A stretch of 64,000 nt of DNA, from contig OY762279.1 of the NCBI GenBank assembly GCA_963665455.1, forward strand, positions 3,162,001 to 3,226,000. Reading direction: 5' to 3'. This document shows, piece after piece, positions 32,073-40,358 of this stretch. Origin of the DNA: VXNE01 sp963665455 (lineage in GTDB: Bacteria > Pseudomonadota > Gammaproteobacteria > Pseudomonadales > Azotimanducaceae). The translations under genes were made by a program, and so were the position numbers. The notes beneath the pieces were generated by a model, which was not told the origin of the DNA, made no database searches, and saw only the letters and a program-made list of their open reading frames with translations. Within the stretch, counting starts at the first letter, position 1, and the number at the start of each line of letters is the position of its first letter.

Positions 32073-33716
32073 TCAGCCGAGGTACATGCCTCCGCCGCCA
32101 AACGCCCAGTCCGGATCGACACGCACGTGGACCACCGCCGGCGCGTCGGCGGCCAACGCACGCTCGATGGCCGGCCGGATTTCCTCGGGTCTCTCAACCG
32201 CCTCCGCGTGCCCGTCCACCATCTCGGCGATCTTCTCGTACTTCGCGGGTAGCATGGCGCCGGCGGTGAGGTCGCCGTCGAAGCTGCGGTGCGCCATGCG
32301 ATGGCCCGTCACGCCCTCGTTGTTGAGCACGACGCAGACGATGTTGGCGCGGACGCGCTTGGCGGTCTCGATGTCGTTGAAGGCGGCGCCGAACGCGTAG
32401 TCGCCGCAGAAGAGGAGGGCGGGCGCATCGGGACGGGCCAGCTTCGCGCCGATGGCGTAGGGGACGCCCGTGCCCATGCAGCCCGTGGTGCCGGCGTTCA
32501 GCCGCGTGCGCATGCCGAAGCTCGGGATCATCGCGCGGGCCACCGCCATCGTGACCTCGCCCTCGGCGACGACGGAGGCATCCCGGGGCAGGACCGCGCA
32601 CACCTCCTGGGCGACCCGCGGTGGATGGATCGGAACCGCGGACGGATCGAACTGCTGACGCAGACGGGCCTCGTTGCGCGCTCGGGCTTGGGCGAGCGTG
32701 TCGAACCATGTGCCGTCCGCACTTGCGAGCATGCGCCCGCCCAAGGCGTCGTCCAGGGCTTCGGCGGCGGCGCCCGCGTCTGCCACGATACCGAGCGCAA
32801 GATCCGCCCCCGAATAGAACTCTTCCTCCACGATGTCGACCTGCACCAATTGGACGCCTTGGGCCAGGCGCGCCGGCGCACCGCTCGCGAAGATCCAGTT
32901 GAATCGTCCCCCGAGCATCACGATCACGTCCGCCCCGCGCAACGCGGTGCCGCGGGCGGCGTTCATGAACGACGGCTGGTCGTCGGGCAACGTGCCCCGC
33001 GCCATCGGCGAGGTGACGTAGGGGATGCCTCGGTCCACGAGGCGCTGGATGGCGGGGCCCGCCTCCGCCCAGGCCGCGCCCTTGCCGAGGATCAGCAGGG
33101 GGCGCTCCGCGCCGGCAACGAGATCTGCGAGCTGCTCGATGGCGTCCGGCGCGGGCCGGGGTTTCTCGATGCGCGGCGGCGCGTCGCGGTAGCGCACCTT
33201 GGACTCGTCCGCCTTCCCTTGGATCACATTGTTGGGCAGATCGAGATACGTGCCGCCGGGCCGGCCGGCGATGGACTGCCCGAGGGCCAGATGCAGCAGA
33301 TGGGGTATCTCGCGCGTCTGGTGGGCTTGCGCGAGCCACTTCGCCGCCGGCCGCGCGAACGCCATCTGGTCCGCTTCCTGAAACGTGCCGAGGCCGGTGA
33401 GGGGCGCGTGGAAGGAGCCACCGAGCACGGTCAGCGGCATTCCGCTCGTGGTCGCGACGTAGAGTGGCGTCACGGTGTTGGTCATGCCGGGGCCACTACC
33501 GACCGCGACCACGCCGGGCTTGCGCTTGAGGTAGCCCCACGCGGAGGCCATGAAGCACGCGTTCATCTCGTGGCGGCAACCGATGAAGCGGATGCCCTCG
33601 CGGTGGGCCGCGCCCATCGCCTGGATCATGGGACCGGCGATGACGCCGAAGAGGGTGTCCACGCCGGCGCGCTTGAGTTGGCGGGCCAGGAGTTCGTTGC
33701 CGGTGACTTCGGACAT
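32073..33716 (-). CDS. thiamine diphosphate-dependent enzyme (acetolactate synthase/oxalyl-CoA decarboxylase-like)
   Basis: A 547-residue ThDP enzyme with the three-domain fold of the acetohydroxyacid synthase family. The catalytic Glu is in GCRHEMNACFMASAWGY (about residue 50). The ThDP/Mg motif reads CGDYAFGAAFND ... VVLNNEG (G-D-x ... N-N). The central domain holds LLILGKGAAW. Overall it resembles oxalyl-CoA decarboxylase/2-hydroxyacyl-CoA lyase or ALS-like proteins, but no regulatory ALS subunit gene is nearby, so a catabolic decarboxylase or lyase role is more likely than isoleucine/valine synthesis. It probably forms a transcription unit with the amidohydrolase downstream. Confidence 0.85.
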   Translation of the reverse strand: MSEVTGNELLARQLKRAGVDTLFGVIAGPMIQAMGAAHREGIRFIGCRHEMNACFMASAWGYLKRKPGVVAVGSGPGMTNTVTPLYVATTSGMPLTVLGGSFHAPLTGLGTFQEADQMAFARPAAKWLAQAHQTREIPHLLHLALGQSIAGRPGGTYLDLPNNVIQGKADESKVRYRDAPPRIEKPRPAPDAIEQLADLVAGAERPLLILGKGAAWAEAGPAIQRLVDRGIPYVTSPMARGTLPDDQPSFMNAARGTALRGADVIVMLGGRFNWIFASGAPARLAQGVQLVQVDIVEEEFYSGADLALGIVADAGAAAEALDDALGGRMLASADGTWFDTLAQARARNEARLRQQFDPSAVPIHPPRVAQEVCAVLPRDASVVAEGEVTMAVARAMIPSFGMRTRLNAGTTGCMGTGVPYAIGAKLARPDAPALLFCGDYAFGAAFNDIETAKRVRANIVCVVLNNEGVTGHRMAHRSFDGDLTAGAMLPAKYEKIAEMVDGHAEAVERPEEIRPAIERALAADAPAVVHVRVDPDWAFGGGGMYLG

Positions 33717-33830
33717 GGGCGTGCTTTCTCGGGAGAGCGGGGAGCCTAACAGGTCGCGCCAAAGACGGGTCCATTGGGACGGGATTCCCTCAAGCGGGAC
33801 ACGGAACTCGTACGCACGTATCCTGTGCCG

Positions 33831-34055
33831 ATGAATATCACCCTGTCCGTCGACGAACGGCTGGTGGCCGACGCCAGGCGTCTTGCCGCGCAGCGCGGGA
33901 CGACACTGAATCAGCTCGTCCGAGACTACGTCGTGGAGATGGCGCAGCCCGGCGAGCGGGAGGCCGTCGTCGCGGAATTGGAGGCGCTATGGTCTGCGGG
34001 CGGCCACCGGTCCCGAGCACCCTGGACGCGCGAGGAATTGCATGAGCGGACGTGA
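33831..34055 (+). CDS. VapB-like antitoxin
   Basis: A 74-residue ribbon-helix-helix-type antitoxin: MNITLSVDERLVADARRLA followed by QRGTTLNQLVRDYV, the typical DNA-binding head, and a charged C-terminal toxin-binding tail (SRAPWTREELHERT). Its end overlaps by 14 nt the start of a PIN-domain toxin gene that has been cut after nine codons by a MITE-like insertion, so this antitoxin is now an orphan. A paralogous module lies at 44.6 kb. Confidence 0.8.
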   Translation: MNITLSVDERLVADARRLAAQRGTTLNQLVRDYVVEMAQPGEREAVVAELEALWSAGGHRSRAPWTREELHERT

Positions 34056-34070
34056 GTTCGTGGACACTAG
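34042..34070 (+). pseudogene. 5' fragment of a VapC-like PIN toxin, interrupted
   Basis: Reads M-S-G-R-E-F-V-D-T, the universal start of PIN-domain toxins (normally continuing D-T-N-V-L), overlapping the antitoxin by 14 nt. After GACACTA the sequence switches to the terminal inverted repeat of an insertion. No continuation of the PIN domain was found beyond the insertion or beyond the adjacent IS110 element, so the toxin is lost. Confidence 0.75.
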
Positions 34071-34314
34071 CCCGCATTTCTCACCACGGGCCGTGATGAT
34101 CGCCGAGGATTTTCGCCCCGTGCGCGTGCTCGCGACCGAAAGCCTAGTGGGGCCTAAGTTTGAGGGAGCACGTGCGCGCACGGGGCGAAAAGACCGGCGA
34201 GGGCGCGGCGAGCGCTCCGCATCCGGCTGCCGACGCTTGAGATCGACGATAAACCCAAATGGACCAAGGACTTGCGGTCTATGCACAAGCGACTTGGTGA
34301 GAAATGCGGGCTAG
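34067..34314. mobile_element. 248-bp MITE-like element with perfect 20-bp terminal inverted repeats
   Basis: Perfect 20-bp inverted repeats end the element: CTAGCCCGCATTTCTCACCA at 34067-34086 and its reverse complement at 34295-34314. Inside is a second perfect 17-bp inverted repeat (34110-34126, TTTTCGCCCCGTGCGCG, and 34175-34191). No transposase gene fits in 248 bp, so it depends on an enzyme in trans. The CTAG tips may include target duplication. It disrupts the PIN toxin gene. The parent IS family was not identified; related ends should exist on a full-length IS elsewhere in the genome. Confidence 0.8.
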
Positions 34315-34394
34315 GAGTTCTCGCAGCCAGTTCGCTGCGCTGACGCGCAGGGAACTGGTGGGTTGCCTGTTGCGCGGGCGTTCGATGTAAGGTC

Positions 34395-34556
34395 GGTCGC
34401 GCTGGGCGCGAGGCCTCGCGGGCAATGGTGCATCCATGCCCGTCTAGGAGTTTGGCCCGGACCGTGATCGGCGTTTTGACGCTGGTGGCGCGCCCCATGG
34501 GTCGCGACCCCGTATGCAAGAGTGAACGTCCCGCCGCGGTCTCGCCCAGCGCGACC
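34395..34556 (+). ncRNA. candidate IS110 bridge RNA region
   Basis: A 14-bp perfect inverted repeat, GGTCGCGCTGGGCG (34395-34408) and its complement (34543-34556), encloses further hairpins: CGGGCAATGG/CCATGCCCG (around 34418-34444), GCGT/ACGC (34471-34482) and the palindrome GGGTCGCGACCC (34499-34510). Another strong hairpin, CCAGTTC...GAACTGG, lies just upstream (about 34330-34360). IS110-group elements are known to encode a structured bridge RNA in this position, upstream of the transposase. Assignment is from structure and position only. Confidence 0.5.
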
Positions 34557-34582
34557 CGTTGACGATGGTGGAGGATTTGGCG

Positions 34583-35890
34583 ATGGCTGGCAAGGCGGCG
34601 GCGCCGTTGGAGGTCGTACACCCCGATTGCGCGGGGATCGACGTGGGCAAGCGCCGGCACTACGTGGCGGTGGACGGGTCGCGGTTCGAGCGGCCGGTGC
34701 GTCCGTTCGGGACGTTCACCCGCGACTTGGAGGCGATGGCGGAGTGGCTGTCGTCGTGTGGCGTTCGCCACGTGGCGATGGAGTCGACGGGGGTGTACTG
34801 GATACCGTTGTTCGAGGTGCTCGACCGGGCCGGCTTCGAGGTGCACCTGGTGAACCCGCGCGCGACCAAGCAGGTGCACGGGCGCAAGAGCGACGTGCTG
34901 GACTGCCAGTGGATCCGCCAACTGATGAGCCACGGCCTGCTGCGCGGCGCGTTCCGCGCGGCCGACGAGTTGTGCCCGCTGCGCTCGTACGCGCGCCAGC
35001 GCGAACAGCTCGTGCGCGACCGCAGCCGGTCGGTGCAGCACGTGCAGAAGGCGCTGACGCAGATGAACGTGCAGTTGGACAACGTCCTGAGCGACGTCAT
35101 GGGCCAGACCGGCCAGTTGATCGTGCGCGCCATCGTCGCCGGCGAGCGCGACGGGGCGGTGCTGGCGCGGTTCCGCCACCGGCTCTGCAAGGCCGACGAG
35201 GCGACCATCGCGGCGAGCCTGCGCGGCAACTGGCGCGACGAGCACCTGTTCGCGCTGGCGCAGGCGTTGGCGCGGCACGACATGCTGCAGGGCCAGATCG
35301 ACGCGTGCGAGGCGCGCATCGACGCCGAGTTGGCGCGGCACGCGGCGGCCGCGGCGACGCCCTCGTCGCGCTCCCGCGAGGCCGCCCTGCGCGAGCGGCT
35401 GCGCGGCCTGCTCGGGGTCGACCTGACGGCCATCCCCACCGTCGGCGTGGAGACCGCGCTGACGTTCGCGGCCGAGGTCGGCCCGGACCTGTCGCGCTTC
35501 CCGACGGCCGCCCACTTCTGCTCGTGGCTCGGCCTGGCGCCCGGCACCCGCATCAGCGGCGACAAGCGCCTCGGCGGCCGGCCGCCCAGGTGCGCCAACC
35601 GGCTCGGCCAGGCGCTGCGCATGGCGGCGAGCACCGCGCGCAACAACAAGACCGCCATCGGCGCGGCGCATCGCCGCCGCCTCGCGCGCATGGACTCCGC
35701 CAAGGCCGTCAAGGCCACCGCGCACCAGTTGGCTCGGCTGATCTACGCCATGCTCAAGCGCGGCGAGGAATACGTCGAGCGCGACCTGGCCGAGATGGAG
35801 GCCGAACGCCGCGACCGGCAGATCAAGAACCTGCAGCGCCAGGCGAAACACCTAAACCTGATGCTCGTCCCCGTCGAGGAAGCCGCCTAA
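34583..35890 (+). CDS. IS110 family transposase
   Basis: A 435-residue RNA-guided recombinase of the IS110 family. The N-terminal RuvC-like DEDD domain shows Asp in AGIDVGKRRHYVAV, Glu in AMESTGVYW, and the Asp pair in GRKSDVLDCQW. The C-terminal Tnp20 domain has LLGVDLTAIPTVGVETAL, FCSWLGLAPGTRISGDKRLGG and the Ser-containing LRMAASTARNNKT, matching the conserved catalytic Ser region. The ATG at 34583 is preceded by GGAGG (34570-34574) at 8 nt; a TTG at 34559 and an ATG at 34565 are in frame. Full length and apparently intact, so the element may be active. Confidence 0.93.
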   Translation: MAGKAAAPLEVVHPDCAGIDVGKRRHYVAVDGSRFERPVRPFGTFTRDLEAMAEWLSSCGVRHVAMESTGVYWIPLFEVLDRAGFEVHLVNPRATKQVHGRKSDVLDCQWIRQLMSHGLLRGAFRAADELCPLRSYARQREQLVRDRSRSVQHVQKALTQMNVQLDNVLSDVMGQTGQLIVRAIVAGERDGAVLARFRHRLCKADEATIAASLRGNWRDEHLFALAQALARHDMLQGQIDACEARIDAELARHAAAAATPSSRSREAALRERLRGLLGVDLTAIPTVGVETALTFAAEVGPDLSRFPTAAHFCSWLGLAPGTRISGDKRLGGRPPRCANRLGQALRMAASTARNNKTAIGAAHRRRLARMDSAKAVKATAHQLARLIYAMLKRGEEYVERDLAEMEAERRDRQIKNLQRQAKHLNLMLVPVEEAA

Positions 35891-35909
35891 CGGGGTTAGT
35901 TCCATGCAA

Positions 35910-35934
35910 GCCCGCGCCGTAGAACGGCGCGGGC
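35910..35934. terminator. strong hairpin after the IS110 transposase
   Basis: GCCCGCGCCGT and ACGGCGCGGGC (35910-35920 and 35924-35934) form a perfect 11-bp stem with a 3-nt loop, 20 nt after the transposase stop. No T-run follows. It could end transcription or be part of the IS right end. Confidence 0.55.
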
Positions 35935-36000
35935 GCGTAGGCCGGTGGGGCTGGGCCGGGAGCGGAGCCAAGGGCGACGGTTCCGGGGCGCTAGGCTTCT

Positions 36001-37020
36001 TCAATAGGGCGGCAATGTTGCCGTCGAGTCCGCCAAAGGGTCGTCACACCATTGCGCTATGGCACGGGCCCAGTCCGCGTCGTCGTTGAGGCACGGCAGC
36101 AACCGAAAGGATGCACCCCCCGCCCCGAGGAAAGTCTCGCGGCCCCGCATGCCAATCTCCTCCAGGGTCTCTAGGTTGTCCGCCGTAAACGAGGGGCATG
36201 CCACGGTGAGGTTCCGAACACCGCGCCCCGGCAACTCCGCGAGCACCTCGTCCGTGTAGGGACGTAGCCACGGCAGCCGCCCGAGCCGGGATTGGAAGCT
36301 CATCGAATGGTGCTGCAGGCCAAGCTTCGCGACGATCCGCCGCGTGGTCTCGCGGCACTGGTGGCGGTAGCAGGTTTCGTGGGCGGTCGAGGCCACCTCG
36401 CAGCAATCGTTGGAACGCAGGCAATGCGACCCGGTTGGGTCCGCCTTCGTCAGGTGCCGTTCCGGGAGGCCGTGGTAGCTGAAGAGGACGTGGTCGCCCG
36501 GTGCCATCGTCGAGCGGATGCGCGCCGCCATCCCGTCCACGAACGCTGGACTCCCGAAGAACGGCGGCAATACACGCACGGGCACCTGAGCCAATGCACG
36601 CACCTTTGTGATCGTCGTCGTGCGCGTGGAGTCGGCGTGCTGAGGATACAGTGGTATGAGGATTATCTCGTCCACCGCCCCGAGGGCATCCACCGCGTCG
36701 GCGAGGCTTGGCGCACCGTAACGCATTCCCACCGCCACCGCGTGAGGCGTCAGCCCGCGCACGCGTGCGGCGAGGGCCTCGGTGTGATGCACGAGCGGCG
36801 ATCCGGGCGCCCCGTCGCGCCAGATCGCTTGGTACGCGGCGGCGCTGCGCCGGGGGCGGGTCGGCAGGATGAACGCGGAGACGATCAGGCGACGCAGCGG
36901 CCGGGGCACGTCCATCACGTAGGGGTCCATCAGGAACTCGTTCAGGTAACGCCGCACGGATCGCGGGTCGCATCCCGCGGGTGAGCCGAGGTTCGCGAGC
37001 AGGACGCCACGAGTGGGCAA
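36001..37020 (-). CDS. hemH: ferrochelatase
   Basis: Inserts ferrous iron into protoporphyrin IX to make haem. The 339-residue chain has the family signature LFSYHGLPERHL with the catalytic His, a conserved N-terminal GVLLANLGSP, the central IPLYPQHADSTRTTT, and a C-terminal SFTADNLETLEEIG with the conserved Glu. The start is a TTG at 37020, chosen because AAGGAG lies 6 nt before it and the protein then begins right before the conserved first strand; upstream readings to 37113 invade the divergent hisH promoter. A run of Cys residues (HCLRSNDCCE ... ETCYRHQC) may be a [2Fe-2S] site as in some bacterial ferrochelatases; this is inference. Confidence 0.93.
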   Translation of the reverse strand: MPTRGVLLANLGSPAGCDPRSVRRYLNEFLMDPYVMDVPRPLRRLIVSAFILPTRPRRSAAAYQAIWRDGAPGSPLVHHTEALAARVRGLTPHAVAVGMRYGAPSLADAVDALGAVDEIILIPLYPQHADSTRTTTITKVRALAQVPVRVLPPFFGSPAFVDGMAARIRSTMAPGDHVLFSYHGLPERHLTKADPTGSHCLRSNDCCEVASTAHETCYRHQCRETTRRIVAKLGLQHHSMSFQSRLGRLPWLRPYTDEVLAELPGRGVRNLTVACPSFTADNLETLEEIGMRGRETFLGAGGASFRLLPCLNDDADWARAIAQWCDDPLADSTATLPPY

Positions 37021-37030
37021 GGGTATCTCC

Positions 37031-37059
37031 TTGGTCGGTTTGGGGTGATCGGATAGTAT
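37031..37059 (+). promoter_or_regulatory. candidate promoter of hisH
   Basis: TTGGTC at 37031-37036, a 17-nt spacer and TAGTAT at 37054-37059, 44 nt before the hisH ATG. It overlaps the 5' leader of divergent hemH, so the two promoters probably face each other. Confidence 0.45.
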
Positions 37060-37102
37060 CCGCGCACCCCCGCAAGCTGTCAGCCCGAAGCGGCCGCACC
37101 CG

Positions 37103-37720
37103 ATGACCGTCATCGTCGACTACGACGCCGGCAACCTGCGCAGCGTCCAGCGCGCCTGTGCGGAAGTAGGCGTGCGGGCCGCGATCACCAACGATCCCGA
37201 AGAGGTGAGGTCCGCGGACCGCGTGATCTTTCCGGGCGTGGGGGCGGCCGGGAGCGCCATGCGGAGTCTGCGGGCACGGGAACTCGACTGCGCCTTGACG
37301 GAGGCGGTGGGCGGGGGAACGCCGGTGCTCGGTATCTGCTTGGGGCTCCAGATTTCCCTAGACCGGTCCGAGGAGAACGACCAAGAGACCCTCGGGCTGA
37401 TCGCCGGAGACGTCCGCCGGTTTTCGCTCTCGGATCCGGCGCTCAAGGTGCCCCACATGGGTTGGAACGAGGTTCGGGTGGTGCGCGATCACCCCTTGCT
37501 CGACGGCATCGAGCCGGGCGACGAGTTTTACTTCGTCCACGCCTACTACCCCGTACCGGCGGCCTCCCACGTGGTGTGCGCCGTGGCGGACTACGAGGGA
37601 GACTTCTGCTGTGCCCTGGGCGCCGGCAACTACTTCGCGACCCAGTTTCACCCCGAAAAGAGCGGCAGGGTGGGGCTGCGCCTCCTGGAGCGCTTCGCCC
37701 GGTGGGACGGCGATGCTTAG
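37103..37720 (+). CDS. hisH: imidazole glycerol phosphate synthase subunit HisH
   Basis: Glutamine amidotransferase subunit (205 residues) that supplies ammonia to HisF in histidine synthesis. The Cys-His-Glu triad is seen: the nucleophile Cys in VLGICLGLQ, and His/Glu in TQFHPEKSG. The N-terminal VDYDAGNLRSVQ and VIFPGVGAAGSAM are typical. It overlaps hisF by 8 nt, so the two subunits are translationally coupled. The rest of the his operon is not in this window. Confidence 0.95.
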   Translation: MTVIVDYDAGNLRSVQRACAEVGVRAAITNDPEEVRSADRVIFPGVGAAGSAMRSLRARELDCALTEAVGGGTPVLGICLGLQISLDRSEENDQETLGLIAGDVRRFSLSDPALKVPHMGWNEVRVVRDHPLLDGIEPGDEFYFVHAYYPVPAASHVVCAVADYEGDFCCALGAGNYFATQFHPEKSGRVGLRLLERFARWDGDA

Positions 37721-38492
37721 CAAGCGCTTGATCGCCTGCCTCGACGTCCGCGACGGCAAGCTCGCCAAGAGCGTCCGCTTCGTCGACACGAAGGACATCG
37801 GCGACCCGGTGGAGAAGGCGCGGGAGTATTACCTCGACGGGCTGGACGAACTGGTCTTCTACGACATCACGGCCTCCAGCGACCGGCGCTCGATCATCCT
37901 CGACGTGGTGGAGGCCGTGGCCGAGCAGGTCTTCATCCCCCTCTCGGTGGGGGGCGGCGTGCGCTCGGTGCAGGACGCGACGGACCTGCGGCTGGCGGGC
38001 GCGGAGAAGATCAACGTGAACTCGGCCGCAGTGCGGCGGCCGGCCCTCATCGCCGAGTGTGCGGAGGCGATCGGCAACCAGAACGTCGTGCTGTCCATGG
38101 ACATCCGCCGGGTGGGCGAAAACGGGGACTTCCCCTCCGGCTACCAGATCGTCGTCGATGGCGGCCGCAAGCCGATGGGCATCGACGCGCTCGCATGGAC
38201 GCGGGAGGGGGAGCGCCTCGGCGCCGGCGAACTCGTCGTCAACTCCATCGACGCCGACGGCACCCGGGACGGCTACGAACTGCGCCTCACGCGCATGATC
38301 AGCGATGCGGTGCGGATTCCCGTAATCGCGTCCGGCGGCGCGGGCGTGCCCGAGCACCTCTACGATGTGCTGACGGAGGGCCGGGCGGACGCCGCCCTGG
38401 TGGCCTCCATGGTGCACTACGGCGACTACACCGTGAGTGGCCTGAAGCGCGACCTCCACGAACGCGGCGTGAAGATGCGGATGTCCTGGTGA
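37713..38492 (+). CDS. hisF: imidazole glycerol phosphate synthase subunit HisF
   Basis: Cyclase subunit (259 residues) with a TIM barrel. The two catalytic Asp residues are visible: Asp11 in IACLDVRDGKL and the second in VLSMDIRRV. Other conserved parts are FYDITASSD, SVGGGVRSVQD, GAEKINVNS and IASGGAGVPEH. It uses ammonia from HisH to convert PRFAR into IGP and AICAR. The ATG at 37713 lies inside the end of hisH. The following quinone oxidoreductase gene overlaps its stop by 1 nt. Confidence 0.95.
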   Translation: MLSKRLIACLDVRDGKLAKSVRFVDTKDIGDPVEKAREYYLDGLDELVFYDITASSDRRSIILDVVEAVAEQVFIPLSVGGGVRSVQDATDLRLAGAEKINVNSAAVRRPALIAECAEAIGNQNVVLSMDIRRVGENGDFPSGYQIVVDGGRKPMGIDALAWTREGERLGAGELVVNSIDADGTRDGYELRLTRMISDAVRIPVIASGGAGVPEHLYDVLTEGRADAALVASMVHYGDYTVSGLKRDLHERGVKMRMSW

Positions 38493-39466
38493 TGAAGGCG
38501 ATTCGGGTCGAAGGAGACGCGCTGGTCTGGGCCGACGTGGAAGTCGGGGAGCCGGGGCCGGGGGAGCTCTTGATCGCCAACCGCGCGAGCGCGGTGAACC
38601 GGGCGGACCTTGCGCAGCGTGCGGGCGGTTATCCGCCGCCGCCGGGCGCGAGTGAGATCCTGGGCCTCGAGTGCGCGGGCGTCGTCGAGTCGTTGGGGGA
38701 AGGCGTCACCCGCGTGGAGCCGGGCGACCGCGTGTGCGCGCTCCTCGCCGGCGGCGGCTATGCCGAACGCGTGCTGGTGCCGGCCGGCCAGGTGCTGAAG
38801 ATTCCTGGGGAACTGTCCTTTACCGAAGCGGCGGCCCTTCCGGAAGTGTTCGCCACCGCGTATCTCAACCTCTTCGTCGAGGGCGCGCTCCGGTTCGGGG
38901 AGTCGGCGCTGCTACACGCGGGTGCGAGTGGCGTGGGTACGGCGGGCATCCAACTCTGCCGCGAGTTCGGCAGCCCCTGCTTCGTGACCGCCGGCAGCGA
39001 CGACAAGATCGCCCGTTGCGTCGAACTCGGCGCGGCCGGGGGAGCGAACCGGCACACCGAGCGTTTTGCGGACAAGGTGCCGGAGTGGACGGGGGGCGAG
39101 GGACTCGATGTCATCCTCGACCCGGTTGGCGGAGCCTACCTGGAGGACAACCTCCGCGCCCTCAAGCCCGATGGACGGCTCGTGATCATCGGCCTGCTCG
39201 GCGGCGCGGACTTGGCCGTGGAGCGGGGGCTCGGCCTGATGATGATGAAGCGGCTCAGGATCGTCGGCTCGACGCTGCGGGCGCGGTCCATCGCGCGCAA
39301 GGCCGCGGTCATGGACGCGCTCAAGGAACGCGTCTGGCCGGCCATCGCCGCGGGCCGGATCCGGCCGGTCATCGAGACGGTCGTGCCGATGACCGACGCG
39401 GACTCGGCCCACCGGCTCATTGCCGGAAACGAGACGTTCGGGAAGGTGGTGCTGGAGGCGCCGTAA
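38492..39466 (+). CDS. NAD(P)H-quinone oxidoreductase, PIG3-like (zinc-free MDR)
   Basis: A 324-residue medium-chain dehydrogenase/reductase without zinc ligands, closest to the TP53I3/PIG3 quinone oxidoreductase branch. Seen: NRADLAQRAGGYPPPPGAS near residue 40, the nucleotide-binding HAGASGVGTAGIQL near 145, DPVGGAYLEDNL, and a closing HRLIAGNETFGKVVL. It reduces quinones or other electrophiles with NADPH. Its ATG overlaps the hisF stop (TGATG), so it is co-transcribed with hisHF although no functional link is known. Confidence 0.9.
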   Translation: MKAIRVEGDALVWADVEVGEPGPGELLIANRASAVNRADLAQRAGGYPPPPGASEILGLECAGVVESLGEGVTRVEPGDRVCALLAGGGYAERVLVPAGQVLKIPGELSFTEAAALPEVFATAYLNLFVEGALRFGESALLHAGASGVGTAGIQLCREFGSPCFVTAGSDDKIARCVELGAAGGANRHTERFADKVPEWTGGEGLDVILDPVGGAYLEDNLRALKPDGRLVIIGLLGGADLAVERGLGLMMMKRLRIVGSTLRARSIARKAAVMDALKERVWPAIAAGRIRPVIETVVPMTDADSAHRLIAGNETFGKVVLEAP

Positions 39467-39477
39467 CGCCCCCCTGG

Positions 39478-40005
39478 CTACCGGCAGCGCCGAATCGCGC
39501 GGTCGACCCAGACCCGTCGCCGGGCCGCGTCGTAACGCGCGTGAAACGGCCGGGACAACGACGCACAGAACTCTTGTAGCTTCGCCCGCGCCCCTTGCAG
39601 GGAGTCCGCGACCAGGTAGCGAGGCTGAAGATCGGTGATCGAGTACGGCTCGCGTGCGGCGGCCTCGGGATCCCAAGGCTGGAACGCCTCGTCGGGTAGA
39701 CCGCCACCGCACGCGCGTTCAAGTTCGCTGACGCTGGAGAGCACGCCGGCGCCGTACGCCTTGCGTTGGCCGTCCTCGCGGAGGAGGCCGAACTCCACGG
39801 CGTACCAGTAGCCGCGGGCCAGGCGCTCGATGTCGTCGTCGCTCGCGCCAAGGCTCGCGAGACCAATCTCCTGCGACAGGTCCGCGAAGGCCGGGTCGGC
39901 GAAAATGGGGGCATGGCCAAGCAGTTCGTGACAGACGTCCGGCTCGGGCGTGTAGAACGGGACGGAATGATGGCGCACGTACTGGGTCGAGAAAAACACG
40001 CGAAG
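39478..40005 (-). pseudogene. phhA: phenylalanine 4-monooxygenase, 5'-truncated remnant
   Basis: The last 170 or so residues of a pterin-dependent aromatic amino acid hydroxylase of the eukaryote-like type: RVFFSTQYVRHHSVPFYTPE, the iron ligands in VCHELLGHAPIF, SQEIGLASLGA, YWYAVEFGLL (Glu ligand) and the C-terminal YSITDLQPRYLVADSL. Everything before it is missing; upstream sequence in another frame belongs to a VOC-family gene. The join, around 39990-40005, is abrupt and shifts frame, so this is a deletion fusion (or an assembly chimera), not a natural fusion. The start of the catalytic domain is absent, so it should be inactive. The stop is the TAG at 39478-39480. Confidence 0.75.
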
Positions 40006-40358
40006 ATGCCGTGGTCCACCGGCCCGAGCACCTCGTGTCCCGCGGCCTCGAGGCAGCCCTTCGCGGAGACCAGGGCGTCGCGGCACTCCACCTCGAAGGC
40101 GATGTGCTGCGCCCAGGGAGGGGTGTTGGGGTCCGGGCCCATCGGGGCACGGTGCGGGAGCTCGAAGAAGGCGAGCACGTTGCCCATCCCGGCGTCCAGG
40201 AAGACGTGCAGGTATGGATCCCGCTCGCCCGTCGAGGGGACGTGGTCCTCGGCGAACGCCAGTTGGAACTCCATGCCGAGCAGGTCGCGATAGAAATCCA
40301 CGGTCTCGCGGGCATCGTTGCAACGATACGCGACGTGGTGGATGCGGGTGATCTTCAC
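39999..40358 (-). pseudogene. VOC family (glyoxalase/dioxygenase) protein, 3'-truncated
   Basis: The first 120 or so residues of a vicinal-oxygen-chelate protein: ITRIHHVAYRCNDARETVDF, YRDLLGMEFQLAFAEDHVPS, WAQHIAFEVECRDAL and VLGPVDHGIFACF. The expected closing strand with the last metal ligand (usually in FFDPDGHRLE) is missing because the sequence runs out of frame into the phenylalanine hydroxylase remnant. The GTG at 40358 overlaps the HPPD stop (GTGA), so the gene was translationally coupled to HPPD. Probably a fumarylacetoacetate-pathway or isomerase-like accessory enzyme in origin; this is inference. Confidence 0.75.

Larger units (their letters stand above)
34315..35935 (+). mobile_element. 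IS110-family insertion sequence (approximate extent)
   Basis: The transposase gene at 34583-35890 with its structured upstream region and a short tail. IS110 elements usually lack terminal inverted repeats, so the ends cannot be fixed by eye. The left boundary is probably at or near the right tip of the MITE-like element (34314), and the right boundary lies between 35891 and the hemH stop at 36001. A 9-bp direct repeat CTAGGAGTT occurs at 34311 and 34444. Confidence 0.55.

Noticed and set aside
37021..37113. ATG-started longer ferrochelatase
   Set aside because: It would run into the divergent hisH gene; the TTG at 37020 has AAGGAG at proper spacing and matches the family N-terminus.
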